Shown here in pieces: positions 44,395 through 52,730 of a stretch of 64,000 nucleotides of DNA. The translations under genes were made by a program, and so were the position numbers. The stretch is from a virus: positions 1 through 64,000 of the IMG/VR virus record IMGVR_UViG_3300028829_002978; one strand, given 5' to 3'. How positions within the stretch are numbered: the first letter of the stretch is position 1; every line of letters starts with the position of its first letter. The notes under the pieces are model-generated. The model worked only from the letters and a program-made list of their open reading frames with translations. It ran no database searches and was not told the DNA's origin.

Positions 44395-44910
44395 TTAATC
44401 TTCTGGGTTTTCGTCGAGTACTACAACATTATATCTCGCTGTAGTTCTAGCTACTTTATTTCCTGTTGGTCTTTTTGTAATTGCATGTTTTTCATCAACA
44501 AATTGAACCATAGTTTTAGCTTGAATAGCTGCTACTACTGCCGCAGGGACTTTTTGTTCAATTGTTTTTTGAGTAATACAACCAATTTTAAAATACTTAT
44601 TTACAATGTTTGTAACGATCGTTGGATCATTTTGCTGTGATGGATCTAAATCCATAACTTTCACAAGCATTGGTTTCTTTGCTATCTCTTCTGCACTTAG
44701 TACAGCCTTATTAGGTCCTACGGATGTAGATGTTTCTACTGTTTGACCAGATTCCTCTAGTTTTAAGTCAACTTTTAACTTTAATGTGTCAAATCCAATA
44801 TTTGGGCTGAATGTAACACCTAATAAACTTGCTTTTTGTTTTAGATCTGCAAATAGTTTATCATCTTTAGTTTCAACTTTGTTGTCATTTTTTGTATTGT
44901 CTGTAGACAT
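44395..44910 (-). CDS. Small virion-associated protein with HeH/LEM-like motif
   Basis: 171 residues. Residues about 18-52 (LFADLKQKASLLGVTF, then FDTLKLKVDLKLEE) fit a HeH/LEM-like helix-extension-helix. The C-terminal half (KVMDLDPSQQ, NIVNKYFKIGC, PAAVVAAIQAKTM) resembles capsid-associated proteins next to major capsid genes in podoviruses. Possibly a head decoration protein. Confidence 0.6.
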   Translation of the reverse strand: MSTDNTKNDNKVETKDDKLFADLKQKASLLGVTFSPNIGFDTLKLKVDLKLEESGQTVETSTSVGPNKAVLSAEEIAKKPMLVKVMDLDPSQQNDPTIVTNIVNKYFKIGCITQKTIEQKVPAAVVAAIQAKTMVQFVDEKHAITKRPTGNKVARTTARYNVVVLDENPED

Positions 44911-44972
44911 TTGATTTCCTTTTTATGATTAATATAAAAAAGAGAGGATACTAAACCCTCCCTTTCACCTTA

Positions 44973-46205
44973 CTAGTATTTTGTAGCGTGTACAATTCTA
45001 GCCATTTTTTCAGGCTCTAGTGCAATACTTCCTGCGAAGAAATTGAACGAGTAGATACCTTGTAATCCGTGTGGATCTTCATATGAAGCAACACCTGGTT
45101 TTTTACTTAAGAAATTAATCTTTTTGTTACCTTGTAATCCAACAGTTGCAAAAGCACCTTTAGTTACATAGATAATTGGAAGACCATCGTAATAAGTTCC
45201 TGCACCTGATTGACCTCTAGCAGTAGCTTGAGCAGCAGTTAAAGTAGTTGATTTATATCCTTCTAAAGGAGATGCACCAACAACAGCACCACAACCGTCA
45301 TATCTCATCATTCTTTGTGCTTGAATGAATCTAGTTGAGTGAACAGCACCAACTTCATTTTTAGCTAAGTTACCTGCAGCTGCATACATTCTAGCTGGTA
45401 CAAATGCTTTTTGTTCAAAATCATCTTTTAGACCATTTAATGTTCTAACTGAATCTCTACCACAATAAGCAAAGTAAGCAGCGTTTACTGGTACAGTACC
45501 TGCATTTCTTGAACCATCAATAATAGATGTATTCATTTTAGCATAGTTAGCTTCTAAGCTATCTTCAACATTTAGAATAGTTTCATACTCTAATGCAGTT
45601 TCATTACCTGAAACAGTTGTACCGTCAACACCTGATACTGTTAATAGAGAAGTAGCAATACCACCATATACTTCAATACCACAAGAACCTAAAAGCTCTT
45701 TTTGTAAATAATCATCATATAACTCAGCAGCTAGTTCACCCATTTTTTCATAATATTGAGATTCCATTTTAGCATCTGAAAATTTATCAACTTCATCAGT
45801 GTATTCTAAGAATGCACCCATTCTAGTTAATGTACCTTCTTTAGTAATTCTAGTAACACCAACTCTATTTACTCTACCAGCACCTTCTGAAAGAAGTGGT
45901 AAACCATTTGTAACATCAACAACAGATCTAGATCCACCATATAAGTTACCATTTGCATTTGGATCTTGTTTTACACCAGTTGAATCCAGACCTTGATCTG
46001 TAACGTTGGCATCATCTAAGATATATAAAGTCTTGTGAACTTTAAGCGTTTTACCATGATTTAATGGTAGTGTTCTTGAATCAACTAATTGTTCAAAAAT
46101 AATATCTTTTTTTGCTGTTCTAATACCTTTTTCAATAAGGGCCTCAACCCTTACGTTTGCTCCATTAGTTGCTGTACTTTTACCATTTCCATATACTTGT
46201 GACAT
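44973..46205 (-). CDS. Major capsid protein, N4-gp56 family
   Basis: 410 residues with HK97-fold features of the N4-gp56 family: N-terminal GIRTAKKDIIFEQLVDSRTLP with GKTLKVHK, RVGVTRITKEGTLTRMG, a central Tyr/Glu helix ESQYYEKMGELAAELYDD, and C-terminal MRYDGCGAVVG and FFAGSIALEPEKMARI. It forms the head shell. Scaffold gene lies just upstream. Confidence 0.92.
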   Translation of the reverse strand: MSQVYGNGKSTATNGANVRVEALIEKGIRTAKKDIIFEQLVDSRTLPLNHGKTLKVHKTLYILDDANVTDQGLDSTGVKQDPNANGNLYGGSRSVVDVTNGLPLLSEGAGRVNRVGVTRITKEGTLTRMGAFLEYTDEVDKFSDAKMESQYYEKMGELAAELYDDYLQKELLGSCGIEVYGGIATSLLTVSGVDGTTVSGNETALEYETILNVEDSLEANYAKMNTSIIDGSRNAGTVPVNAAYFAYCGRDSVRTLNGLKDDFEQKAFVPARMYAAAGNLAKNEVGAVHSTRFIQAQRMMRYDGCGAVVGASPLEGYKSTTLTAAQATARGQSGAGTYYDGLPIIYVTKGAFATVGLQGNKKINFLSKKPGVASYEDPHGLQGIYSFNFFAGSIALEPEKMARIVHATKY

Positions 46206-46221
46206 TTTCTAACCTTTTTAT

Positions 46222-47337
46222 TTATGCTTTATCGAGGAATGCATCTAATTCTGCATCACTCATAGCACCAAAATCTAGAGTTGTTGCTCCAGCTTTAGTA
46301 CCACCTGTTAAGGAAGCGGCTTTCTTTTTTTCTTTAGTATTAGGTTTAACCTTAGGTGTTTGAGCAGCTTCTGCATCTAGCTTGGTTTTTTCAAACTGTT
46401 CAATCTCTTGCACTTTTGCTGCTCTTGCACTCATATATACTTCGTAATCAGATCTACCGTCTCCCGACAATTTCATTTTTTCTGCAATTGGTGATACTAA
46501 GTCATACATACTTTTATCAGTCCCTTCAATAGGAGTCATTTCCTCATGGAGGTTTCTAATCATACTTGGATCTTTTAAAAATATTTGTTGACTTTGTTCA
46601 TCCCAACCTGTCAAAAGTAGTTCTTGTACTTTTGGAAATATAGGACTATCACCTATTTCACCGACAACCTCATCATAACTTACTTCAAAATCACTCACAG
46701 AGTAATCCTTAGCTTCTAATATTTCTGATGGTAAATCTAATGAGTCTATATTGTTATCCTGCAAAAGCCTTGCAATAGCATTTTGAGGGTTTTCTTTATA
46801 GTTAGCCATAAAATTTACAGCTTCATCAATATTAACACCAGCTTTCTCAGCTGCCATAATAGATCTTTTATGACCTGCAATAGCTTGGAACTTTTGTTGA
46901 GCTCCTACACCAGCACTTGCCATTTTATATAATTCATCTATACTATCTATTGGATACTCTTTACCATTAGCTTTTAATGGTTGGAATTTTGTTATACCAT
47001 CTGATTGTTTATCATCTGTAGTTGTACCCTTATCTTCATTTTCTTTTGTGTCTTCATCATCCACCTCGTCAGTTTCAGTTGTAGTTTCCGGTCCATTATC
47101 ATCAGTTTGGTCATCTCCAGTTGAATCCTCTTCTGAGTCCGTTTCCGAATTTGCAGACTGATCGACACCAGTTCCTGCTTCTTCTTCTTCCGGTTGTTCT
47201 TCCGATTCTTCGCTTGCCGGGCTTACAGAGTTATTATCACTCAGGCCAGATTCGCTTTCACCCTCAAATGTAGGTTCACTTGCTTCAATTGCTGCATCTA
47301 ATTCAGCATCAGACATATTATCAAATTGATTTTCCAT
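46222..47337 (-). CDS. Scaffolding protein
   Basis: 371 residues. Very acidic Glu/Asp/Ser/Thr-rich N-terminal third, helical middle, basic Lys-rich C-terminus ending with MSDAELDAFLDKA. The same short motif, MSDAELDAAIEA, opens the protein, so both ends carry one copy. Position before the capsid gene and composition are typical of scaffolds. Confidence 0.8.
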   Translation of the reverse strand: MENQFDNMSDAELDAAIEASEPTFEGESESGLSDNNSVSPASEESEEQPEEEEAGTGVDQSANSETDSEEDSTGDDQTDDNGPETTTETDEVDDEDTKENEDKGTTTDDKQSDGITKFQPLKANGKEYPIDSIDELYKMASAGVGAQQKFQAIAGHKRSIMAAEKAGVNIDEAVNFMANYKENPQNAIARLLQDNNIDSLDLPSEILEAKDYSVSDFEVSYDEVVGEIGDSPIFPKVQELLLTGWDEQSQQIFLKDPSMIRNLHEEMTPIEGTDKSMYDLVSPIAEKMKLSGDGRSDYEVYMSARAAKVQEIEQFEKTKLDAEAAQTPKVKPNTKEKKKAASLTGGTKAGATTLDFGAMSDAELDAFLDKA

Positions 47338-47338
47338 C

Positions 47339-47704
47339 TTAAGCTTCTTCGTCTTTTAATATAGGTTCACCAGAAAGTTCATCAAACTCAACATCTTTAT
47401 TATTTTCTGCATCAACTTTTTCACGTTCCATTGCTTCTAAACTAAATTGTACTTGATTACCTAAAGTAATAGCACTGTTTAAATACACATGTAAGTGACC
47501 AATACCTGCAATTTTTTCTCTAATAATTCTTTGTTCAATCTCATCTTGCATTTCATTATCAACTAATGCAAGAGGTAATCTCATTGCTTCATCTTTAAAA
47601 TAACCTTCTTCAAATACTATTTTGTATTTTGGATCTTGAAACAATTCGATAATTGTGTCTCTTAACAATAAGGCTTTATCACCTTGTTCTGTTGTCATAT
47701 TCAT
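47339..47704 (-). CDS. Small head-assembly protein (N4 gp58 position)
   Basis: 121 residues. ATG 47704 is chosen for its GAGGA ribosome binding site; an upstream ATG 11 codons earlier is less likely. Acidic and helical, no motif. First gene after the late promoter at 47785, followed one base later by the scaffold gene. Confidence 0.65.
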   Translation of the reverse strand: MNMTTEQGDKALLLRDTIIELFQDPKYKIVFEEGYFKDEAMRLPLALVDNEMQDEIEQRIIREKIAGIGHLHVYLNSAITLGNQVQFSLEAMEREKVDAENNKDVEFDELSGEPILKDEEA

Positions 47705-47784
47705 TATATTTTCCTCTACTTTATTGACCTTAGTCATTAGATTATATCTATATGTTAGCCTAGTGGCACCGTTTTATTGAAATC

Positions 47785-47794
47785 ATTATACCAT
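47785..47794 (-). promoter_or_regulatory. Extended -10 late promoter
   Basis: On the minus strand ATGGTATAATG: -10 TATAAT at 47785-47790 with TGN at 47791-47793. It lies about 80 bases ahead of the gp58-like gene and drives the scaffold/capsid transcript. A TTGATA lies 20 bases upstream of the -10. Confidence 0.6.
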
Positions 47795-47825
47795 ATTTAT
47801 ATTAAATTATTATCAATTCAATAAC

Positions 47826-47847
47826 AACAGTCTTTTTAAGGACTGTT
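47826..47847 (-). terminator. Hairpin after the portal gene
   Basis: Seven-pair perfect stem (47826-47832 with 47841-47847). It lies between the portal stop and the next promoter. The T tract on the minus strand is weak, so it may be a terminator or an RNA processing site. Confidence 0.5.
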
Positions 47848-47894
47848 ATCTCTTTTTACTAATAGTAAGTGAATCTAATATTTCTCGACTCATA

Positions 47895-49850
47895 TTATAT
47901 TCCTGCTTTTTTACTAGCATTATTGTCTTTTACTTGACCTTGAACACTGATTTTTTCTAGTTCTCTTTCATGACTTAGACCTTGTTCTTTTTCAAGATAA
48001 TCTAAATCTTTAAGGTCACTATCACTATTACCTAATCTTGCTTTAGCTTGTTCAACTGCTGTTTTTGCTTTCTTAAGCTCTACATCTACTGCATTCTCTG
48101 CACCTTTAGCTTGTTCATTATAAATTTGTGCTTTTAATTTAGCAACATTTAATTGATGCATTTCTTCTGCTTGTTTCATTGTTGCCTCTTGTGCTGGATC
48201 TGGTTCAGGATTTTCAATCTTATAAGCAATATCAGGTTCTCCAATTAATTTCATATAACGACTTAGTAATGTTTGTTGTGCTGTTTGAGGCATATTAGGT
48301 CCCATTGTTTGTAGCACGAAACCAGTAGACTGTGCTTTAGATTCTCTAGTTTCTGCGCTCTCAAGTATAATTTTAATATTAAATTCACTAGCTCTTTGTG
48401 ATTCTACAAAGGGTTTGTCAGTTATAGCTTCAACTTCTTCTGGTGATAAAAACTCCCTATTGTACTTACTAAATTTCTTTAGTATTGGGATAATACAATC
48501 TTGTGCAACACCTCTAGTTATAAGCATCTCTCTTTTAGCACTTGAAGAAGTAGTAGCACCAACAGCTGCAGCTGATGAACCTAAAGCGTTTCCACCTGTA
48601 CCGTGGTTCATTTGACTTACACCTACTGCTGATTCTGCTGAACTTTCATTTTTATCTAATACTTGGAACACAGATGGGTTAAGACCTTTATATGAATCTT
48701 CATACACATCTGCCATAGACGTATTATACTCAAAATCTAAACCTTGTTTCATCTTACGTAGATTAGTTTCATCTGTAAAACCTTTTTTAGTTCCAGTTTG
48801 TCCATTATTAGCTAATTTCATATCATCAAAAATACCTCTATATAATACAGATTCAATTTGTTGTTTCTTACCAGTTTTAGCTGCAAGAGGTTCTCCCCAA
48901 ACTGCACCAGGTATTTTCTTATATACTGCTTTTTCAAATGGTATTTCTTGACCTGGTAATGGGTTCTCTTCTTCTCTAATAACTACATCACCAACCCATG
49001 CAATAACTATAGGTTCTACTATACCATCACCATTGAGATCATAATTTCCCCAATATTCATGAACAATAAGTTTTCTTCTTAATGCATCTTCAAACTTAAA
49101 TGTTTCATCTGTAGTATCTCTACTTTGGTATGTTTCATCTCGTTCTAATTCATCTAGTATCTTATCTAGATTTTTATACCTACCATCTTTTTTTAGTGTG
49201 CTTAAATCTGTCTCCCAATCATGAATTACAAATGAGGCTTTATTTAAGTCACCATTACATGTAGGGTCAACTCTAATGTCTATAGGGTCAATTAAAATTC
49301 TAGTTGGTCTATTTACAGTAGTAAACATTTTAGTAACTGGTTTAGTACCTATCTGTGTAACTTGATTTGTTATAGGATGAGTAACTAAGATTGGTTCTTG
49401 GACCTCTCGTTCTTCTTCCTGGAAGTCCCAACCAGTCTTAACAAACGCTGTACCTTTTTCAGCTATGTAAGTCATTAAATCAGTCATAAAACTTTGATGA
49501 TCTAGTGTTTGGATAAACTGGTATGTTAGTACTGTCTCTTCTTGTTCTGAGATTGCGTAATCTTTATGTGTGTAAGGTTTAGCATTAATAAGGTCTTGAG
49601 AACTAGTAAATGGATCTATTAGTGAAGGGATTTGCCAATCTAATAAATTTTTAGTTAAATCACTAACATACTTACTTTTATGATCTACTTCAGTACCATA
49701 GGGCTTAGAATCTCTTATTCCTTCCCAAGCAGCAATCTTATTATCATTCTCATTTTTTGCAACCTCACTACCTTTATAATCAGCTTTTGCATGTAGTAGT
49801 AATTTACTACTATTTTTTTGTGAGTCACTTGTGTTAACATCTGATGTCAT
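47895..49850 (-). CDS. Portal protein (N4 gp59-like)
   Basis: 651 residues. Portal pattern: N-terminal Lys/Asp-rich region; the YIAEKGTAFVKTGWDF clip region; HEYWGNYDLNGDGIVEP stem part; LYRGIFDDMKLANNGQ; Ser/Ala-rich GSSAAAVGATTSSSAKREML; and a C-terminal coiled coil (about 560-640). It forms the dodecameric DNA gate of the head. Downstream of the lysis block and upstream of the head-assembly genes as in N4. Confidence 0.85.
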   Translation of the reverse strand: MTSDVNTSDSQKNSSKLLLHAKADYKGSEVAKNENDNKIAAWEGIRDSKPYGTEVDHKSKYVSDLTKNLLDWQIPSLIDPFTSSQDLINAKPYTHKDYAISEQEETVLTYQFIQTLDHQSFMTDLMTYIAEKGTAFVKTGWDFQEEEREVQEPILVTHPITNQVTQIGTKPVTKMFTTVNRPTRILIDPIDIRVDPTCNGDLNKASFVIHDWETDLSTLKKDGRYKNLDKILDELERDETYQSRDTTDETFKFEDALRRKLIVHEYWGNYDLNGDGIVEPIVIAWVGDVVIREEENPLPGQEIPFEKAVYKKIPGAVWGEPLAAKTGKKQQIESVLYRGIFDDMKLANNGQTGTKKGFTDETNLRKMKQGLDFEYNTSMADVYEDSYKGLNPSVFQVLDKNESSAESAVGVSQMNHGTGGNALGSSAAAVGATTSSSAKREMLITRGVAQDCIIPILKKFSKYNREFLSPEEVEAITDKPFVESQRASEFNIKIILESAETRESKAQSTGFVLQTMGPNMPQTAQQTLLSRYMKLIGEPDIAYKIENPEPDPAQEATMKQAEEMHQLNVAKLKAQIYNEQAKGAENAVDVELKKAKTAVEQAKARLGNSDSDLKDLDYLEKEQGLSHERELEKISVQGQVKDNNASKKAGI

Positions 49851-49874
49851 ATTATTCCTTTATTACAATTTATA

Positions 49875-50303
49875 CTATGGAGTAAAAGTAAGTATTTTAC
49901 CATTTCGTCTAGGTCTTACATCTATATGTAGCCAAGAAACACCTAACTCAACTCCCCCAATAAAAGGAAATTCATCTGGGTTATCTAGAATATAATTTCT
50001 AATATCATCTACATTATACCGGGAAAAAATACAATCTATTGCTTTTCCGACACTATGTTGAGATCGTTCAGAGTAATACTTACTATCTTTTGTTCTTAGA
50101 CCACTTTGACTTCTATTACCACTCCATAAGTAGTTATTAATAGACATAGAACCATCATTAAACTTTTCTTTAAGCTTGTCTATAGTTTGGAGTAGTTTAT
50201 CATCCAGGAGACCCCATAAGACATCTTCATGTGCTAATTTTACTATAGCAGGAGAAACTAATTCTTCTATTTTAAAATATTTACTTTTTACTATTTGTGC
50301 CAT
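49875..50303 (-). CDS. M15-type peptidase endolysin
   Basis: 142 residues from ATG 50303 (AGGTGG ahead; the GTG at 50312 is weaker). Peptidase M15 zinc site: SQHSVGKAID (His83, Asp90) and WLHIDVRP (His126, Asp128). It would cut peptidoglycan stem peptides and serves as endolysin. No signal peptide, so it needs the membrane protein encoded just upstream for release. Confidence 0.8.
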   Translation of the reverse strand: MAQIVKSKYFKIEELVSPAIVKLAHEDVLWGLLDDKLLQTIDKLKEKFNDGSMSINNYLWSGNRSQSGLRTKDSKYYSERSQHSVGKAIDCIFSRYNVDDIRNYILDNPDEFPFIGGVELGVSWLHIDVRPRRNGKILTFTP

Positions 50304-50304
50304 A

Positions 50305-50748
50305 TTAACCACCTATTCTATTTAATTGACTTATAAGATTTATAATCCATAAAACTAAACTACCTAACACACCAATAGTTAAGAACACCCCAGAACCAAT
50401 CCAAAAGATTTTAAACCCTTTACGAATAGCATCTGACATAACTTTTATATCTTCTTTAACATCGTTCATTTCTTTCTTAGTCACATACTTGTCCTCAAGA
50501 CTTTTAATTTCATCTCTCATTGCAATTATCGCAACCTCTATTTTATTGTAAGTCTCTGTCTCTTCTTTACCATGTGTTTTAAACATTTCCATAAATGCAG
50601 ACACTTGTTGAACAACTAATTTTATATTAGTATTATTCTCCGATAGGTCTTTATCTGCTTCGTTAATTCGATCATGTACTTTAGCTTCTGACTCACGAAA
50701 AATCTTAGCCAGTTTATCCAGATCTGCTTTAACCTCTTTACTTCCCAT
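50305..50748 (-). CDS. Coiled-coil protein with C-terminal membrane anchor (holin/spanin-like)
   Basis: 147 residues. Residues 1-115 are a long coiled coil; 116-140 form one hydrophobic span (IFWIGSGVFLTIGVLGSLVLW). It ends one base before the endolysin start. Likely a lysis component (holin or inner spanin), but topology alone cannot tell which. Confidence 0.6.
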   Translation of the reverse strand: MGSKEVKADLDKLAKIFRESEAKVHDRINEADKDLSENNTNIKLVVQQVSAFMEMFKTHGKEETETYNKIEVAIIAMRDEIKSLEDKYVTKKEMNDVKEDIKVMSDAIRKGFKIFWIGSGVFLTIGVLGSLVLWIINLISQLNRIGG

Positions 50749-50900
50749 AATACGCCTTGTTTAATTTTTATAAATATATTAACCCAATTATATCTAAATA
50801 TTTTTAAAGTAAATTACTTTTTATATTTATTTTAAAAATACCTAAATTTTATATTCTACTACCACTAATGTGTGATAGTAAAATATTCACCATTTACAAC

Positions 50901-51161
50901 CTATTTCAAGGTATCTTTTTCTAATTCTAATTTTACATCGTTTCCCTCAACAAGCTTATAAGTACCAACTATAAATTTATCTGTAGTGTCTAAATGAAGC
51001 TTTTTAATTTGCTCTTCACTTACAAATGTAACTACACCTTCTTTAACTACTTTATATATAACTTTAACATCATCTTTTGTGTACGTGTGTCCAGACACTA
51101 CACCTGTACACCCACTAAACATTACTGCTAAACTTATTACAACTAATACTAATTTTTTCAT
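50901..51161 (-). CDS. Small lipoprotein (possible outer spanin or exclusion protein)
   Basis: 86 residues. Lys-Lys start, hydrophobic core, and lipobox VMFSGC with Cys at 18, so it is a predicted lipoprotein. In a lysis cluster this could be an o-spanin; superinfection exclusion is an alternative. Starts three bases after the PLA2-like gene on the same strand. Confidence 0.65.
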   Translation of the reverse strand: MKKLVLVVISLAVMFSGCTGVVSGHTYTKDDVKVIYKVVKEGVVTFVSEEQIKKLHLDTTDKFIVGTYKLVEGNDVKLELEKDTLK

Positions 51162-51163
51162 TT

Positions 51164-51532
51164 TTATATCTCCTTTAATTTAAAATCGAATGCACTCTCA
51201 CCATGATCTTTTACAAAACTATAGTAAGTCATACATCTATTCCTAGCCCATTTAGTAGGGTAGTACCATCTATTTACTGATTCAACTGCAAGAATTAAGT
51301 TATCAAAAAACTCCTCATCTGCTAGCTCTTTATCATCTTCAGTTCCACCAAACTCATACCTATCATCATGACGACAACAAATAGGTGTTATATTAAGAAA
51401 AAAGATAGTATCAGGCACTAGGTTTTTATTCCACCCACTACCACAACCATTACAATTTTTCTTTGGCATATAGCCAACTCTCTGAGAGAGATTGGTCATA
51501 GTATCTTTTGGTATTTGTAACAATTTAAACAT
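51164..51532 (-). CDS. Phospholipase A2-like protein
   Basis: 122 residues. Cys-rich N-terminal CNGCGSG, then the PLA2 active-site pattern ICCRHDDRY with His55-Asp56, a following acidic helix DKELADEEFFDNLI, and a basic C-terminal helix ARNRCMTYYSFVK. Similar small PLA2-like proteins are known in many phages. It may hydrolyse membrane phospholipids for lysis or entry. It sits between a tail gene and a lipoprotein gene. Confidence 0.65.
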   Translation of the reverse strand: MFKLLQIPKDTMTNLSQRVGYMPKKNCNGCGSGWNKNLVPDTIFFLNITPICCRHDDRYEFGGTEDDKELADEEFFDNLILAVESVNRWYYPTKWARNRCMTYYSFVKDHGESAFDFKLKEI

Positions 51533-52088
51533 CTAGAATAATAGCTTCTAATTCTTCAGTAGTAGTACAAGCCTTAATCGCATCCCTTTTAGCTACCATC
51601 TCCCCCTCTTGTGTAGCTAAATAGTTTACTTTTGCTATAACTGCATAGAGAAGTTCTGTTCTTTTTATTGGATCGTTTTGTACCATTGCATCTATTGTAG
51701 GTGTTGGTGTTGTATTATCTAAGTTCCAAGCCATAGCTTCATTTTGTTTTGTTGCAAATGTTGCTATTTCTCTTGCTGGATATTGTGATAAATAATCATC
51801 ATAGTGTTTTTGGTACTCATCGTGAAGTTCATCTATAGCTAGTTGTTGAGCTTCCTCAAAAGTAGGTAAACTTGCAATTCGTTCTGCTTCGATTCTATCA
51901 GCTTTTATCTGTTCCCAGCCATCAATGAGATTGAATGTAGTACCATCATATTCATAGAGATCAATTGATTCTTTGAAATTAAAATCAGTTTGAAAGTAAT
52001 TAGGATTTTTTTCTAAAAACTCTAACTCTTTACTTTGTGAAGCGATAATTTTTGAGATCACTTTATTGTTATTTATTAATACTAACAT
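51525..52088 (-). CDS. Tail-fibre assembly-like protein
   Basis: 187 residues. N-terminal strand region (VLINNNKVISKIIA), then a helical region with EAERIASLPTFEEAQQLAIDELHDEY, as in small fibre-assembly or DUF4376-type proteins encoded after tail fibres. Overlaps the PLA2-like gene by eight bases. Confidence 0.5.
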   Translation of the reverse strand: MLVLINNNKVISKIIASQSKELEFLEKNPNYFQTDFNFKESIDLYEYDGTTFNLIDGWEQIKADRIEAERIASLPTFEEAQQLAIDELHDEYQKHYDDYLSQYPAREIATFATKQNEAMAWNLDNTTPTPTIDAMVQNDPIKRTELLYAVIAKVNYLATQEGEMVAKRDAIKACTTTEELEAIILDV

Positions 52089-52729
52089 TATACATTATCC
52101 TCCTCAACAATTAAAAGATTTATCTCTACTTTAAATGTTCTTTGATATACAGGATAATGGTTATTATCTAGCATTACTGCTATAAAGTCTTCAACTGCAT
52201 CAAAACGAATCTCTTCTTCTTCTAAAAGAACTACAGGATACTCCTCTAAATCTGCATCTAAATAGATTTTTTCATCTTCTGAAGTCCTACTATTTCCATC
52301 TTTTTCTGTAACAATCAAGGGCCTACCACTCGATAGACCATTAAAGTTCATATACCCTATATATTGAACACTTTTATTATCTCCTAAATTAACATCAAAA
52401 GCATTTTCAGGAATATTTAAAGATGTAAACCTATTATCTATTTGGCTACCACTAAAAAGTACATTAGTATTAGAAAAAGTTACTATATCTTGATCACTTA
52501 TCCTTAATATTTTTGCTCGTTTACCTAGTGGTACTGTATATAAAATCTCAGATATATTTGGGGTAGTTATTTTATAAACTAACGAACCCATTTTAGTTTC
52601 TCCAGTACCATCAGTTGGGTGTACATACCCAACTATTCCTGCATCTGACATTTCTTGTGTTAATACACCATCTTCTATTTCTGTTCCCGTAAATTCAAAA
52701 CTGTAATTTATTTTTTCTAATCTTGCCAT
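52088..52729 (-). CDS. Tail-associated protein
   Basis: 213 residues from ATG 52729, chosen because GGAGGA precedes it; a longer version would overlap the fibre gene by 65 bases. Beta-rich, with GYVHPTDGTGETKMGSL and LYTVPLGKRAKILR elements that look like a fibre tip or capsule-binding fold. Directly follows the fibre gene. Confidence 0.55.
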   Translation of the reverse strand: MARLEKINYSFEFTGTEIEDGVLTQEMSDAGIVGYVHPTDGTGETKMGSLVYKITTPNISEILYTVPLGKRAKILRISDQDIVTFSNTNVLFSGSQIDNRFTSLNIPENAFDVNLGDNKSVQYIGYMNFNGLSSGRPLIVTEKDGNSRTSEDEKIYLDADLEEYPVVLLEEEEIRFDAVEDFIAVMLDNNHYPVYQRTFKVEINLLIVEEDNV

Positions 52730-52730
52730 T

